Source of the DNA: Rhodoferax sp. TS-BS-61-7
Lineage (GTDB): Bacteria > Pseudomonadota > Gammaproteobacteria > Burkholderiales > Burkholderiaceae_C
Direction of reading: 5' to 3'
NCBI RefSeq assembly: GCF_002943465.1
Contig: NZ_PTQY01000005.1
Location: 292,521-356,520, forward strand
Length of the DNA: 64,000 bases
In this document: positions 34,627 through 44,496 of the stretch, one piece after another
Numbering within the stretch: the first letter of the stretch is position 1
Layout: each line of letters begins with the position of its first letter
Notes under the pieces: generated by a model
What the model saw: the letters and a program-made list of their open reading frames with translations, nothing else
Told to the model about the DNA's origin: nothing
Databases searched by the model: none
Translations under genes and position numbers: made by a program

Positions 34627-35211
34627 ATGCACGCTCTCCGCACCATTCGAATCGTCATCGTTGGCTTGATCTTCCTTCCAGTCCTTGCCGCATATGGACT
34701 TGAGCCGCAGCTTGCTGCGGAGGATGTGAGCCAGTCTACCCAGCAGCATATTGCTTCTACGAACGCAGATCCTACGTGGAGGCCCTCTCCTGAGCAACAG
34801 GCTTTTGTACTCGCTGCGACAAGGGCCTATTTTGCGGCGCGCGATTCCAATAGAGTCGATGACGCTTATGCATTTCTCTCGCCGCGGCAGAAGCAGTACG
34901 TTCAGCAAAGTACATTCCAAGGACTTTTGGAAGATTTCAACGCCAAGTCTGGCCCGGTTCAGTCTAGGCACTTGCGCTCAGTCACTTGGTACAAAGACAC
35001 ACCGCAAGCTGGGCCAGGGCTCTACGTTGCGGTTGACTATTCCAGCGAATTCACCAATCTCGCACTTCACTGCGGCTATGTTGTCTGGCATGAACAGCCC
35101 GACGGACAGTTTCTGCAAGTACGAGAGGAGGTCAATGTCGTTGACAAGGCCACAATGGCGAAACTAAAACCTGGCGACTTTGAGAAAGTTCGAGCGCACT
35201 TTCGCTGTTAG
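34627..35211 (+). CDS. Probable secreted DUF4019-like protein
   Basis: 194 residues. Signal peptide (about 1-22, IVIVGLIFLPVLAAYG) followed by a domain with the pattern AATRAYFAARDSNRVDDAYAFL and a C-terminal VAVDYSSEFTNLALHCGYVVW that resembles DUF4019, a small periplasmic domain of unknown function. I placed the start at ATG 34627, immediately before the signal peptide; an upstream ATG at 34489 in frame would add 46 residues that do not look like part of the domain. Confidence 0.6.
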   Translation: MHALRTIRIVIVGLIFLPVLAAYGLEPQLAAEDVSQSTQQHIASTNADPTWRPSPEQQAFVLAATRAYFAARDSNRVDDAYAFLSPRQKQYVQQSTFQGLLEDFNAKSGPVQSRHLRSVTWYKDTPQAGPGLYVAVDYSSEFTNLALHCGYVVWHEQPDGQFLQVREEVNVVDKATMAKLKPGDFEKVRAHFRC

Positions 35212-35375
35212 TTCCTGCTATGTAAAACCCAAATTGAAAGACCGCTATAGAGCTCGACGTATGACTGGTTTCAGTCTGTAGACGCCTCAGCTACGCGGTG
35301 AAAGAAGACATCTGAAAGAACCGTGCCTGGCCCAAAGCACTTATCGAACCACCACTGGCTAGTCATACGGTCGAA

Positions 35376-35412
35376 ACAAAAAGGCCCCGCAGGCATTCAC
35401 CTGCGGGGCCTT
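35376..35412 (-). terminator. Intrinsic terminator after xylA
   Basis: Perfect 13-pair stem AAGGCCCCGCAGG / CCTGCGGGGCCTT with a six-base loop. On the minus strand it is followed by TTTGTTT after TT, as expected of an intrinsic terminator, 28 bases past the xylA stop. It closes the xylose operon. Confidence 0.9.
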
Positions 35413-35439
35413 CGTCTTTCAGCAGCTTAGCGAGTTAAC

Positions 35440-36753
35440 TCAGATGTAGCTATTCAGCAAGTTCTCCAGATGCTCTTGGCGGCCCGACATTGGCATGGTG
35501 TCGGTGTTGCGGTCCACCACGTGGGCGGCCACGGCTTCCAGGCTCATCTTGCCGTCCAGCATGCTTTGGCCTAATGGGGCTTTCCAGCCTGCGTAGCGGT
35601 CTTCCACCAGCTTGGCCAGTTTGCCGTCGGTGATCATCTTTTCTGCGATCAGCAGCGCGCGGGCGGTCACGTCCATGCCACCAATGTGGCCGTGGAACAT
35701 GTCTTCGGGGTCGATGGACTGGCGGCGCACTTTGGAATCAAAGTTCACACCGCCGTTGACGAAGCCGCCGCCTTGCATGATGGTGTACATGGCTAGCGCG
35801 GTCTCGGGAATGCTGTTGGGGAACTGGTCGGTGTCCCACGCGCACTGCATGTCGCCGCGGTTCATGTCGATGGAGCCGAAGATCCCTAAGTCCACTGCGG
35901 TGGCGATTTCATGCTCGAAGCTGTGGCCGGCCAGGGTGGCGTGGTTGGCTTCGATGTTGACCTTGATTTCTTTCTCCAGGCCGTAGCGGCACAAGAAGCC
36001 ATACACCGTGGCGCTGTCAAAGTCGTACTGGTGCTTGGACGGTTCGCGTGGCTTGGGTTCGAGCAGGATGGTGCCCTTGAAACCGATCTTGTGTTTGTAC
36101 TCCACCACCATGTTCAAGAAGCGGCCCATCTGGTCCAGCTCGTGGCCGATGCGGGTGTTGAGCAGGGTCTCGTAACCTTCGCGGCCGCCCCACAACACGT
36201 AGTTGGCGCCGCCCAGCTTCAGCGTGGCGTCCATGGCTTCTTTCACTTGCAGCGCGCCCAGGGCAAAAATTTCGGGGTTGGGGTTGGTGGCCGCACCCGA
36301 CATGAAACGGCGGTGGCTGAACAGGTTGGCGGTGCCCCACAGCAGTTTCATACCGGTGGCTTGCTGCTTGGCACCCAAGATGTCCACCATCTCGCGCAGG
36401 TTGTTCACGCTCTCACGCGGGGTGGCGCCTTCGGGGGCGATGTCGCGGTCGTGGAAGCAGTAGTAGGGCGCGCCCAGCTTGCTGAAGAATTCAAACGCCA
36501 CATCGGCCTTGGCCTTGGCCGCAGCCATGGGGTCGGCCATGTGCTGCCAGGGGCGCTGGAAGGTGTCGCCACCAAACGGGTCCAGGCCATTCCAGCAGAA
36601 GCTGTGCCAGTAACACACGGCAAAACGCAGCTGCTCTTCCATGCGTTTGCCCAGCACGATGCGGTCTTTGTCGTACCACTTGAAGGACAGTGGGTTGTCG
36701 GAAGTAGGGCCTTCATAGGCGATGGGAGAGACGGTGGAAAAGTAGTGGCTCAT
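35440..36753 (-). CDS. xylA: Xylose isomerase
   Basis: 437 residues, the normal length for the class II (long) enzyme. Seen: [26 protein letters not shown] with the catalytic His, [65 protein letters not shown] (metal ligands), [12 protein letters not shown] and [11 protein letters not shown]. It converts D-xylose to D-xylulose. Last gene of the xyl operon, just before a strong terminator and 74 bases after xylB. Confidence 0.97.
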   Translation of the reverse strand: MSHYFSTVSPIAYEGPTSDNPLSFKWYDKDRIVLGKRMEEQLRFAVCYWHSFCWNGLDPFGGDTFQRPWQHMADPMAAAKAKADVAFEFFSKLGAPYYCFHDRDIAPEGATPRESVNNLREMVDILGAKQQATGMKLLWGTANLFSHRRFMSGAATNPNPEIFALGALQVKEAMDATLKLGGANYVLWGGREGYETLLNTRIGHELDQMGRFLNMVVEYKHKIGFKGTILLEPKPREPSKHQYDFDSATVYGFLCRYGLEKEIKVNIEANHATLAGHSFEHEIATAVDLGIFGSIDMNRGDMQCAWDTDQFPNSIPETALAMYTIMQGGGFVNGGVNFDSKVRRQSIDPEDMFHGHIGGMDVTARALLIAEKMITDGKLAKLVEDRYAGWKAPLGQSMLDGKMSLEAVAAHVVDRNTDTMPMSGRQEHLENLLNSYI

Positions 36754-36827
36754 GGTGCTTCCTTGGGTTGCTTAGTTGTGTGGTCGAATTAAATAAGGGG
36801 TTCAATGCCCCGAAGGGCGTGCGTATT

Positions 36828-38276
36828 TCAGGTGGGGCGGTACAGGCTGCGGAACTGCGCATAGCGCGCCGCCAGCAGGTCTTGTTCGGCGGCATTGGGG
36901 CGGTAGCTGGCTTCCACCTCGGGGCTCAGGCACACGTTGGCTTGCGTGGCACCGGTGGCCAGCCAGCCCAGGCGCGCAGCACCCAGGGCGCCACCCACGG
37001 CAGAGCTGCCATGCGTCACCACTTCGGCATCCAGCGCGCTGGCCAGTTGCTGCGCCCAGAAGGCACTGCGTGCACCACCGCCCACCAGGGACAGGCGTGT
37101 TACGCGGCTGCCAGCGGCGTTGAGCGCGGCCAGGCCATCTTTCAGGCCAAAGGTCACGCCTTCGATCACCGCGTAGCCCAGGCGGGCGGCATCGGTGTCA
37201 AAGCTCAGTTGGTGAAAGCTGCCGCGCACATTGGCGTCGTTGTGCGGGGTGCGCTCACCGCCCAGGTAGGGCAAGAACAAGGGCGATGTGGCGCGGTCGG
37301 CCAGCGACAGGTCTGCTGCCTTGCCCGCCACCACACCGGCGTTGGGCGCGCCCAGCAGGTCGGTCACCCATTGCAGGCTGCTGGCGGCAGACAGCATCAC
37401 GCTCATCTGGTGCCAGCGGCCCGGCACGGCGTGGCAAAACGCGTGCGTAGCACTGGCGGCATTGGGCTGGTAGCTAGGGGTGACAACAAACAACACGCCG
37501 CTGGTACCCAGCGACAAGAAGCCCTGGCCTGCGTCCACCGCGCCCATGCCCACGGCGCTGGCCGCGTTGTCACCGGCGCCACCGGCCACCACGATGCCCT
37601 TGGGCAGGCCCAGGGCCTGGGCCACATCGGCTTTCAAATAACCGCCGGGCGCGCTGCCTTCCACCAGGCGCGGCATGTGCGCCTGCGTCAGGCCGGTCAG
37701 CGCGAGCAGGGCGTCCGACCAGGCGCGTTGTTGCACATCCAGCCACAGCGTGCCGCTGGCGTCGGACATATCACTCACGTATTCGCCGGTCAGCTTCAGG
37801 CGCACATAGTCCTTGGGCAGCAGCACCTTGGCCACTTGTTTGAAGATGGCGGGCTCGTGTTTGGCCACCCAGCGCAGCTTGGGCGCGGTAAAGCCGGGCA
37901 TGGCCAGGCTGCCGGCCAGATCGGTCAGGCTCGGCAGCTCGGCCATCATCTCGGTGCACTCCAAGGCGCAGCGGGTGTCGTTCCACAAAATGGCGGGGCG
38001 CAGCACCTGGTCTTGCGCGTCCAGCAGCACGGCACCGTGCATCTGGCCCGACAAGCCAATGGCCTGCACGGCTGCAAATTCTTGCGGGTGCGCGGCGCGC
38101 AGTTGCGCCAGGGCCGACTGCGTGGCGGCCCACCAGTCGTGCGGGTTTTGTTCGCTGTGGCCAGGGTGCGGGCGCTGCACGGTGAGTGCGGTGCCGGCCG
38201 AGCCGAGCACGCGGTGGTCGGGGGCCAAAAGCAGCACCTTTACTTCGGAGGTACCAATGTCAATGCCAATAAACAT
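36828..38276 (-). CDS. xylB: Xylulokinase
   Basis: 482 residues, FGGY kinase family. GIDIGTSEVKVLL at the N-terminus, IGLSGQMHGAVLLD, ILWNDTRC, AGGAGDNAASAVGMG (catalytic Asp), LGTSGVLFVV, YLGGERTPHND and RLSLVGGGARSAFWAQQLAS. It phosphorylates D-xylulose for the pentose phosphate pathway. Start chosen at ATG 38276, five bases after the xylR stop; a longer frame reaches into xylR and is not real. Confidence 0.96.
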   Translation of the reverse strand: MFIGIDIGTSEVKVLLLAPDHRVLGSAGTALTVQRPHPGHSEQNPHDWWAATQSALAQLRAAHPQEFAAVQAIGLSGQMHGAVLLDAQDQVLRPAILWNDTRCALECTEMMAELPSLTDLAGSLAMPGFTAPKLRWVAKHEPAIFKQVAKVLLPKDYVRLKLTGEYVSDMSDASGTLWLDVQQRAWSDALLALTGLTQAHMPRLVEGSAPGGYLKADVAQALGLPKGIVVAGGAGDNAASAVGMGAVDAGQGFLSLGTSGVLFVVTPSYQPNAASATHAFCHAVPGRWHQMSVMLSAASSLQWVTDLLGAPNAGVVAGKAADLSLADRATSPLFLPYLGGERTPHNDANVRGSFHQLSFDTDAARLGYAVIEGVTFGLKDGLAALNAAGSRVTRLSLVGGGARSAFWAQQLASALDAEVVTHGSSAVGGALGAARLGWLATGATQANVCLSPEVEASYRPNAAEQDLLAARYAQFRSLYRPT

Positions 38277-38281
38277 GTGTC

Positions 38282-39457
38282 TTATGCGGTGATGGTGGAG
38301 GAGGAAGAAATCTCTGCGGCATCCGCAGGGCGGGTCGCCGCAACAGGGGTTTTGGCATGCATGGGGCGCAGGTCGTGGTGCAGCACCAGGGCTGCGGCGC
38401 CTACGGCAGAGGCCAGCAGTCCGTAGCGGGCGGCACGCACCGTGGGGGCGGTCATGCCGGCGCTGGCGGCGTAGCTTTGCAGCGTGGCCTGCGCCACCTG
38501 CACGATGGCGGGGTAGCGGTCGCACGAGGGGCCGCCCACCACCAGCATGCTGGGGTTGAAGGTGGTCCACAGGTTTTGCAGCACCACACCCAGGTAGTGG
38601 CCGCCCTGTGCCGGGTCGGGTAGTTTGGCCAGGGTGCGGGCGCCAAAAAAGGTTTCGGCACAGCCCTTGCGGCCGCACGAGCACAGCGGCCCGTCGATCT
38701 GCAAAATGCTGTGGCCAATTTCACCGGCCATGCCCTGCATGCCGGTAAACAGGCGGTCGTTGAGCACAATGCCCGCGCCCACACCGGCGCCGCAGGTCAC
38801 AAAGATCAGCGAGTCTTTGGCATCGCCCTCGGAGAATTCGTATTCGCTCAGGGCAGCGGTGTCGGCTTCGTTTTGTACATGCACCGCCACCGGGGGCACA
38901 CCGGCTTGGGCCAGCGCGTGGGTAATCAGGGGCACAAAGTCCACATTGCGCCAGCCCAGGTTGGGCGCAAAACGCAGCATGCCGGTGGCTTCGTCAAAGG
39001 CACCGGGCAGGCCCACGCCCACGCCCGCCAGCTGCACACTGCGCTGCACCAGCTGCGCATGGGTGCGCGCCACCAAGCGGGCCGTCTGGCGGCACACCTC
39101 GTCGGGTTGGGTGCCCATCAGGGGTTCTTCCAGCGCGCACAACACTTGGCCGGTGAGTGACACACCCACCACGCGCAGCGCCTCCACCGCCACTTCCACA
39201 CCAATCATGCCGCGGCTGCGGCTGTCGATCTGCAGGGGTGTGGACGGGCGGCCCAGGCCCTGGGCTGCGGTCACATCGGTCTCGGTGAGCCAACCTTCGT
39301 CAATCAGCTCGCGCACCAGCAGGCTCACGGTGGACTTGGTCAGTCCACTCTCCTGGGCCAGTTGGGCGCGGGACAGCCCGCTTTGGCTGCGCAGCAGCCG
39401 CAGCAGCACGCTGCGGTTGATGCGTTTGACTAATTGTTGGTCGCCGGTCGTTTTCAT
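38282..39457 (-). CDS. xylR: ROK-family xylose repressor XylR
   Basis: 391 residues. N-terminal winged helix (about 8-75: SGLSRAQLAQESGLTKSTVSLLVREL) and a ROK sugar-binding/kinase-like domain with GVEVAVEALRVVGVSLTG, CGAGVGAGIVLNDRLFTG, GEIGHSIL and the zinc-binding CSCGRKGCAE. It lies inside the operon it probably controls, between xylG and xylB. ATG 39457 is chosen; a GTG six codons upstream lies just before the xylG stop and cannot be excluded. A candidate operator is upstream of xylF. Confidence 0.92.
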   Translation of the reverse strand: MKTTGDQQLVKRINRSVLLRLLRSQSGLSRAQLAQESGLTKSTVSLLVRELIDEGWLTETDVTAAQGLGRPSTPLQIDSRSRGMIGVEVAVEALRVVGVSLTGQVLCALEEPLMGTQPDEVCRQTARLVARTHAQLVQRSVQLAGVGVGLPGAFDEATGMLRFAPNLGWRNVDFVPLITHALAQAGVPPVAVHVQNEADTAALSEYEFSEGDAKDSLIFVTCGAGVGAGIVLNDRLFTGMQGMAGEIGHSILQIDGPLCSCGRKGCAETFFGARTLAKLPDPAQGGHYLGVVLQNLWTTFNPSMLVVGGPSCDRYPAIVQVAQATLQSYAASAGMTAPTVRAARYGLLASAVGAAALVLHHDLRPMHAKTPVAATRPADAAEISSSSTITA

Positions 39458-39475
39458 GGGGGGGAGGGGCCGCAC

Positions 39476-40255
39476 TCACAGGCTGTGGGTTTGCGGTTTT
39501 CCTTCAGGTTGTTTGCCTGCGATGATCATGCCAAGAACTTCGTCCTCGGTGACATCGCTTGTGCGGTATGCACCCACCAATTTTCCATTTTTCATGACCG
39601 CCAGCCGGTCGCTGAGGCCAAACACGTCCGGCATGTCGTGCGTGATCAGGAAAATCCCCACGCCTTCCGCCTTGAGCTGCTTCACCAGGTTGCCCACCAT
39701 CGCGGTTTCCTCAGGGCCCAGAGCGGCCGTGGGCTCGTCCATGATGAGGATCTTGGCGTTGAAGTAAATGGCGCGTGAAATCGCCACCACCTGGCGCTGC
39801 CCGCCCGAAAGGCGGCGCACCGGCGTGCGCACGTTTTTAAAGTTTTTGTTTAGGCGGTGGAACACCTTGCGGGCGTCCGCGTCCATGCGGTGGTCGTCCA
39901 GCGTGTTCCAGCGGGTCAGCAGTTCGCGGCCCAAAAACAGGTTGGCCACCGCGTCCAGGTTGTCGGCCAGGGCCAGCGTTTGGTAGATGGATTCGATGCC
40001 ACAGCGCTGCGCGTCCACGGGGGTGCGGATGTTGGCCTTCTCGCCGTTGATTAGCACCTCGCCACTGTCGATGGGGTAGGCCCCGGCCAGCATTTTCATG
40101 AGTGTGGACTTGCCCGCCCCGTTGTGGCCCAGCAGGGCCACCACTTCGCCGGGGTAGAGCGTGAGGCTCACGTCGTCCACCGCGTGCACGCCGCCAAAGG
40201 ACTTGCCGATGTTGCGCATTTCCACCAGCGCCTGCTTTGTATTGCCTGCGCTCAT
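39476..40255 (-). CDS. xylG: Xylose ABC transporter ATP-binding protein
   Basis: 259 residues, one ABC domain: Walker [11 protein letters not shown]-loop [11 protein letters not shown], signature [16 protein letters not shown], Walker [14 protein letters not shown]-loop LITHDM. E. coli XylG has two fused ABC domains of about 500 residues; this protein is half that, as in several FrcA-like CUT2 systems where it works as a homodimer. Overlaps xylH by four bases. Confidence 0.92.
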   Translation of the reverse strand: MSAGNTKQALVEMRNIGKSFGGVHAVDDVSLTLYPGEVVALLGHNGAGKSTLMKMLAGAYPIDSGEVLINGEKANIRTPVDAQRCGIESIYQTLALADNLDAVANLFLGRELLTRWNTLDDHRMDADARKVFHRLNKNFKNVRTPVRRLSGGQRQVVAISRAIYFNAKILIMDEPTAALGPEETAMVGNLVKQLKAEGVGIFLITHDMPDVFGLSDRLAVMKNGKLVGAYRTSDVTEDEVLGMIIAGKQPEGKPQTHSL

Positions 40256-41442
40256 ACGGTGTCTCCTGTCACACGGCGGTAAACCACATCAAACACCACC
40301 GCAGCAATCAGCACCTGGCCAATGATCACGTAGCGCACCCCAATCGACACATCGAGCAGCAACATGCCGCTGTCAATGCTTTGCATGATCAGTGCGCCCA
40401 GCACCGACCCCAGAATCGACCCACTGCCACCGGCCAGTGCGGTGCCACCAATCACGGCGGCCGCAATCACATACAGCTCCATGCTGCTACCCAGCGAATT
40501 GGTGCCGGCGTTCAGGCGGGCAATGGACACCATGGCGGCGATGGTGATGAGCACGCCCATCAGCGCAAACAGCATGAGGGTGACCTTGCGCACCGGAATA
40601 CCCACCAGTGCGGCCGCCTCGGGGTTGCCACCCATGGCAAACACGTAGCGGCCAAAACGGGTGCGGTGCACGATGAAGGACAGCACCAGGGCCACGGCGG
40701 CCCAGATCAGCACCGGAATCGGGATGCCCTGCGGGGCGTCCTTGTTCATGATCTGGTAGTTGTTCATGGCCGTCACAAAGGCCAGCACGATGGCTACCGG
40801 CACCAGCACGATGGCGGCGTCCAGCCACAGCGGGTTGTTGGGCACGTCATACGAGGCCTTGGCGCGGCGCTTGGCCCACATCTGGGCCACCAGGGCCAGC
40901 ACAATCAAACCGGCCAGCACCCAGCTGGCGGTGACGCCAATGGCACCGTCAAAACCACCGCCCAAGCGCTGGAAGAACTGGTCGTTGACGGGTTGGGTCT
41001 TGCCGTCGGCCACCAAAAAGGCAGCACCGCGGAAAGACATCAGGCCACCCAGGGTCACGACGAAGGAGGGCACACCCAGCATGGCGGTCAGCGCGCCCTG
41101 GTACAGCGACACGGCAATGGCCACGGCCAGGCCAGCCAACGAGGCCTCGACCCAGTGCCAACCGGCGGTGTACATCAGGGTGGCAATCAGCACGCCCACA
41201 AAACCCATGACCGAGCCCACGGACAGGTCGATATGGCGCGCCACGATGACCAGCACCACCACGGTGGCGACCACGCCGACCACGGCCGTTTGCTGGGCAA
41301 TGTTGTACAAATTCTCGGGGGACAAAAACAGCCCGCCGGACAGGATGTTGAACACGATGGCAATGGCTGCCAGCACCGCGCCCATCATCACCAGGCGCCA
41401 GTCGATGGCGGCCTGCTTCAGGGAATTCAAAACGGGATTCAC
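40252..41442 (-). CDS. xylH: Xylose ABC transporter permease
   Basis: 396 residues, CUT2-family permease. About ten hydrophobic segments; diagnostic [56 protein letters not shown], and [34 protein letters not shown] at 41442, with GGAG about seven bases before it, is the likely start; a TTG five codons upstream is possible. It lies downstream of a hairpin-plus-T element that separates it from xylF. Confidence 0.92.
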   Translation of the reverse strand: MNPVLNSLKQAAIDWRLVMMGAVLAAIAIVFNILSGGLFLSPENLYNIAQQTAVVGVVATVVVLVIVARHIDLSVGSVMGFVGVLIATLMYTAGWHWVEASLAGLAVAIAVSLYQGALTAMLGVPSFVVTLGGLMSFRGAAFLVADGKTQPVNDQFFQRLGGGFDGAIGVTASWVLAGLIVLALVAQMWAKRRAKASYDVPNNPLWLDAAIVLVPVAIVLAFVTAMNNYQIMNKDAPQGIPIPVLIWAAVALVLSFIVHRTRFGRYVFAMGGNPEAAALVGIPVRKVTLMLFALMGVLITIAAMVSIARLNAGTNSLGSSMELYVIAAAVIGGTALAGGSGSILGSVLGALIMQSIDSGMLLLDVSIGVRYVIIGQVLIAAVVFDVVYRRVTGDTV

Positions 41443-41461
41443 ATGCGTTCTCCGCAAGACA

Positions 41462-41495
41462 TAAAAAAACCGCGGGCTGATGCCAGCCCGCGGTT
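41462..41495 (-). terminator. Hairpin with T-tract between xylF and xylH (probable partial terminator)
   Basis: Twelve-pair perfect stem AACCGCGGGCTG / CAGCCCGCGGTT (41468-41479 with 41484-41495), loop ATGC. On the minus strand it is followed directly by TTTTTTTAT. It looks like a full intrinsic terminator placed inside the xyl operon after the binding-protein gene, so it probably lowers xylHGRBA expression relative to xylF. Confidence 0.8.
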
Positions 41496-41565
41496 GGAGG
41501 GCTTTTCAGTTCTCTAACGTGCCGTAGTCGGCGCGATGGGTATCCACTCAGGGCACCCGTGGAAC

Positions 41566-41633
41566 TGGCTTTGCCAGGCCGCTGGGTGCGCCCCCCTTGA
41601 GGGGGGCGCTGCGCAGCGGCTCAGGGGGTGCTT
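41566..41633. repeat. GC-rich palindromic intergenic repeat (CCCCCCTTGAGGGGGG type)
   Basis: TTTGCCAGGCCGCTGGGTGC leads to a nine-pair stem GCGCCCCCC-TTGA-GGGGGGCGC (41588-41609) and then GCTGCGCAGCGGC and TCAGGGGGTG. I associate elements of this kind with repeated intergenic sequence in comamonad genomes (recalled). It ends just past the xylF stop and may help stabilise the xylF message. Confidence 0.6.
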
Positions 41634-41635
41634 AC

Positions 41636-42655
41636 TTATTTGCAAGCGGCTGGGCCTTTGGCAGCGTCCACACCTTTGCAAAGGTCGGCCTTCTTGATCC
41701 AGCCAGCCTTAACTACCAAGTCCAGGTTCTTGGCGGTCACGGGCACAGGCTTCAAGAATTGGGCTTGCAGGGACACTTTCTTCTCGCCACCGTTCCAGGT
41801 TTGGGCAGCAGCCACTTTTTGGCCCTTGGCCAGCACTACGGCTGCAGCAGCAGCGTCACGGCCCAGGTCGCGGGCGTCTTTCCATACCGACACGGTCTGG
41901 CTGCCCAGCGCCACGCGGTTCAGCGCAGCGTGGTCACCGTCTTGGCCGGAGACTGGAATGCCCTTGATGCCCTTGGCAGTCAACGCAGCGACCACACCAC
42001 CGGCGGTACCGTCGTTGGAGGCGACCACGGCGTCAATCTTGCCGCCGGTCTTGGTGATGATTTGTTCCATGTTCTTCTGGGCGACTTCGGGCTTCCAGCC
42101 GTCGGTGTATTCCTCGCCCACGATCTTGATGTCGCCTTTTTTCACCGCAGCGTCAATGATCTCTTGCTGGCCACCGCGCAGGAAGTTGGCGTTGGGGTCG
42201 GTAGGCGAGCCCTTGATCATCACGTAGTTGCCCTTGGGCTTGGCTTCCAGAATGGCGCGGGCCTGCATGCGGCCCACTTCCACGTTGTCGAAGGTGATGT
42301 AGAACACGCCGGGCGCTTCGATCAGGCGGTCATAGGCCACCACGGGGATCTTTTGCTGGTTGGCCTTGTTCACGGCGGGCAGGATGGCGTCTTTGTCCAT
42401 GGCCAGAATGATCAGGGCCTTTGCGCCCTTGGAGATCAGGCTGTCGATGTCGGCGAGTTGTTTCTCGGGGGAGCCACCAGCGTCAGCGCTGATGTAGCTG
42501 GCGCCGTCTTTGGCCAGTTGGGCTTTGATGGCGGCTTCGTCGGTCTTCCAGCGTTCTTCCTGGAAGTTGGACCAGCTCACGCCCACGACTTGGGCAAACG
42601 CGCCAGCGGCAGCCAGGCTCAGGGCCAGGGCGGTCAGTGTTGTCTTCAGTTTCAT
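41636..42655 (-). CDS. xylF: Xylose-binding periplasmic protein
   Basis: 339 residues. Sec signal peptide (about 1-21, ending AGAFAQ); periplasmic sugar-binding fold of type I (Peripla_BP_4): [95 protein letters not shown]-like [11 protein letters not shown]. First gene of the xyl operon. Start chosen at the ATG that begins the signal peptide. Confidence 0.95.
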   Translation of the reverse strand: MKLKTTLTALALSLAAAGAFAQVVGVSWSNFQEERWKTDEAAIKAQLAKDGASYISADAGGSPEKQLADIDSLISKGAKALIILAMDKDAILPAVNKANQQKIPVVAYDRLIEAPGVFYITFDNVEVGRMQARAILEAKPKGNYVMIKGSPTDPNANFLRGGQQEIIDAAVKKGDIKIVGEEYTDGWKPEVAQKNMEQIITKTGGKIDAVVASNDGTAGGVVAALTAKGIKGIPVSGQDGDHAALNRVALGSQTVSVWKDARDLGRDAAAAAVVLAKGQKVAAAQTWNGGEKKVSLQAQFLKPVPVTAKNLDLVVKAGWIKKADLCKGVDAAKGPAACK

Positions 42656-42746
42656 CAATGTCTCCGGTGATTTGGCCTGTGTCAGGCCTATGGTTTTGGA
42701 AGGACTCTTCAGAGCCATCGTGCTGCCGTAAATGCAACACGGTGCA

Positions 42747-42769
42747 TTTAGTAAGGACGACAAACTAAT
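42747..42769. promoter_or_regulatory. Candidate XylR operator upstream of xylF
   Basis: On the minus strand the site reads TTAGTTTGTC then, after a short spacer, ACTAAAT. The half TTAGTTTGT matches the arm of the Bacillus XylR operator (TTAGTTTGTT...AACAAACTAA), but spacing between arms is about four bases shorter and the second arm is incomplete. It is about 90 bases upstream of the xylF start, as expected for control by the ROK protein in the operon. Confidence 0.45.
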
Positions 42770-42876
42770 TGTTCGGTACTTCGATCTCGGCGCGAATAGG
42801 GATAAACCCGACATAGTTTAATCATCGAACTTAATAAGATCGCCGGGTTCTTTCATTTTTCACAAAGGATTGCCAC

Positions 42877-44496
42877 GTGCACCCTCTGGATTGGATTTCC
42901 CGGCCCGCGGTGCGCGGTGCCATGGTGGGGCTGTGCCTGGCCCCATGGGCCTGGGCAGCCGATGCGCCGGCCTCGGCTACCCCTCGTTTTCTGGAAGAAA
43001 CCGACATTGCCGGCCTGCAAAGCCGCTTTGAAGGCGAGGGCGAATACATGGTGGGCGGCGGCGTGGCCACCTTCGATTGCGATGCCGACGGCCTGCCCGA
43101 GGTGTACGTGACCGCGGGCGTGAACAAAGCCAAGTTCTACCGCAACCGCAGTACGCGTGGCGCCGCCTTGAAGCTGCAAGAAGAGCGCTCGGGCCTGGAG
43201 CTGACCAATGCCGTGGGCGCCTACCCGCTGGACATCGACGGGGACGGCCAGACCGACCTGGTGGTACTGCGTGTGGGCGAGGTGCAGGTGTTCAAAGGTG
43301 CGGGCCAGTGCAAGTTCGAGAAGGCCAACGACGCATGGACGATTCGCACCGGCAATGGCTGGCACACCGCCTTTGCGGCCACCTGGGAGAAGGGCCAAAC
43401 CTGGCCTACGTTGGCCATTGGCACCTACACCGACCGCAGCAAGCCCGAGTTCCCCTGGGGCAGCTGCACGCCGGGCTTGCTGCTGCGCCCCAAGGAGGGC
43501 GGCGGCTACCAAGCGGCCACGCCGCTGGCGCCGGGCCACTGCGCCTTGTCCATGTTGTTTTCAGACTGGAACCGCTCGGGCACGGCCGCGCTGCGGGTGA
43601 GTAATGACCGCGAGTATTACAAGGGAGGTGAAGAACAGCTGTGGCAGCTGCCTGCCGGTGCGCCGCCTGCGCTGTACACCGCGGCCCAGGGCTGGAAGCC
43701 GCTGCAGATCTGGGGCATGGGCATTGCCAGCCATGACCTCAATGGCGACGGTTACCCCGAGGTGTTTTTGACCAGCATGTCCGACAACAAGCTGCAGACG
43801 CTGGAAGCCGGTGCCGCCCAGCCGCGTTTCACCGACATCGCCTTCAAACGCGGTGTGACGGCGCACCGGCCCTATGTGGGCGGCGATGTGCACCCCAGCA
43901 CCGCCTGGCACGCCCAGTTTGCCGATATGAACAACGACGGCCTGGCCGACCTGTTTGTGGTCAAGGGCAATGTGTCCACCATGCCCGACTTTGCGACCCT
44001 GGACCCCAACAACCTGCTGCTGCAAAAAGCCGATGGCAACTTTGTGGAAGCGGGCAGCCAGGCCGGTCTGGCCAGCTTCAAGCGTGGGCGCGGTGGTTTG
44101 GTGGTGGACCTGAATGGCGACGGCCTGCTGGACGTGCTGGTGGTGAACCGCTGGGACAAGGCCCAGCTGTGGCGGCAGACCACGGCGGCGCCTGCGGGCC
44201 ATTGGCTGCAGCTGCGTTTGCAGCAGCCCGCAGGCAACCGTGATGCCGTGGGTGCCTGGGTGGAAGTGAGGCTGGGAGAGGGCGATACCGCCCGCGTGAT
44301 CCGTCAGGAGCTCACGGTAGGCGGTGGCCACGCCAGCGGCCACCTGGGCTGGATGCACTTTGGCTTGGGCAGTGCGACCACCACGCAACTGCGTGTCCAG
44401 TGGCCGCATGGCGGCTGGAGCGACTGGATGCCCGCCAAGGCGGACGCCTTCTACACCCTCAGCCCCCAAGGCCTTGTGAACTGGAAAGCCCCATGA
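42877..44496 (+). CDS. Secreted FG-GAP/VCBS repeat protein with UnbV (ASPIC) domain, CRTAC1 type
   Basis: 539 residues. Signal peptide (about 1-27, ending AWAAD). Multiple FG-GAP-type calcium-loop repeats DxDGDG: FDCDADGLPEV, LDIDGDGQTDL, HDLNGDGYPEV, ADMNNDGLADL, VDLNGDGLLDV. The last about 110 residues form an UnbV/ASPIC-like domain (GAWVEVRLGEGD, HFGLGSATTTQLRVQWPHGG). Predicted beta-propeller, periplasmic or extracellular. Its stop overlaps the start of the haloperoxidase-like gene (ATGA), implying linked production. Confidence 0.85.
   Translation: MHPLDWISRPAVRGAMVGLCLAPWAWAADAPASATPRFLEETDIAGLQSRFEGEGEYMVGGGVATFDCDADGLPEVYVTAGVNKAKFYRNRSTRGAALKLQEERSGLELTNAVGAYPLDIDGDGQTDLVVLRVGEVQVFKGAGQCKFEKANDAWTIRTGNGWHTAFAATWEKGQTWPTLAIGTYTDRSKPEFPWGSCTPGLLLRPKEGGGYQAATPLAPGHCALSMLFSDWNRSGTAALRVSNDREYYKGGEEQLWQLPAGAPPALYTAAQGWKPLQIWGMGIASHDLNGDGYPEVFLTSMSDNKLQTLEAGAAQPRFTDIAFKRGVTAHRPYVGGDVHPSTAWHAQFADMNNDGLADLFVVKGNVSTMPDFATLDPNNLLLQKADGNFVEAGSQAGLASFKRGRGGLVVDLNGDGLLDVLVVNRWDKAQLWRQTTAAPAGHWLQLRLQQPAGNRDAVGAWVEVRLGEGDTARVIRQELTVGGGHASGHLGWMHFGLGSATTTQLRVQWPHGGWSDWMPAKADAFYTLSPQGLVNWKAP

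Noticed and set aside
35258..35369. Nine-base inverted repeat as ends of a small transposon
   Set aside because: No target duplication or transposase; kept only as a weak hint in the islet finding.
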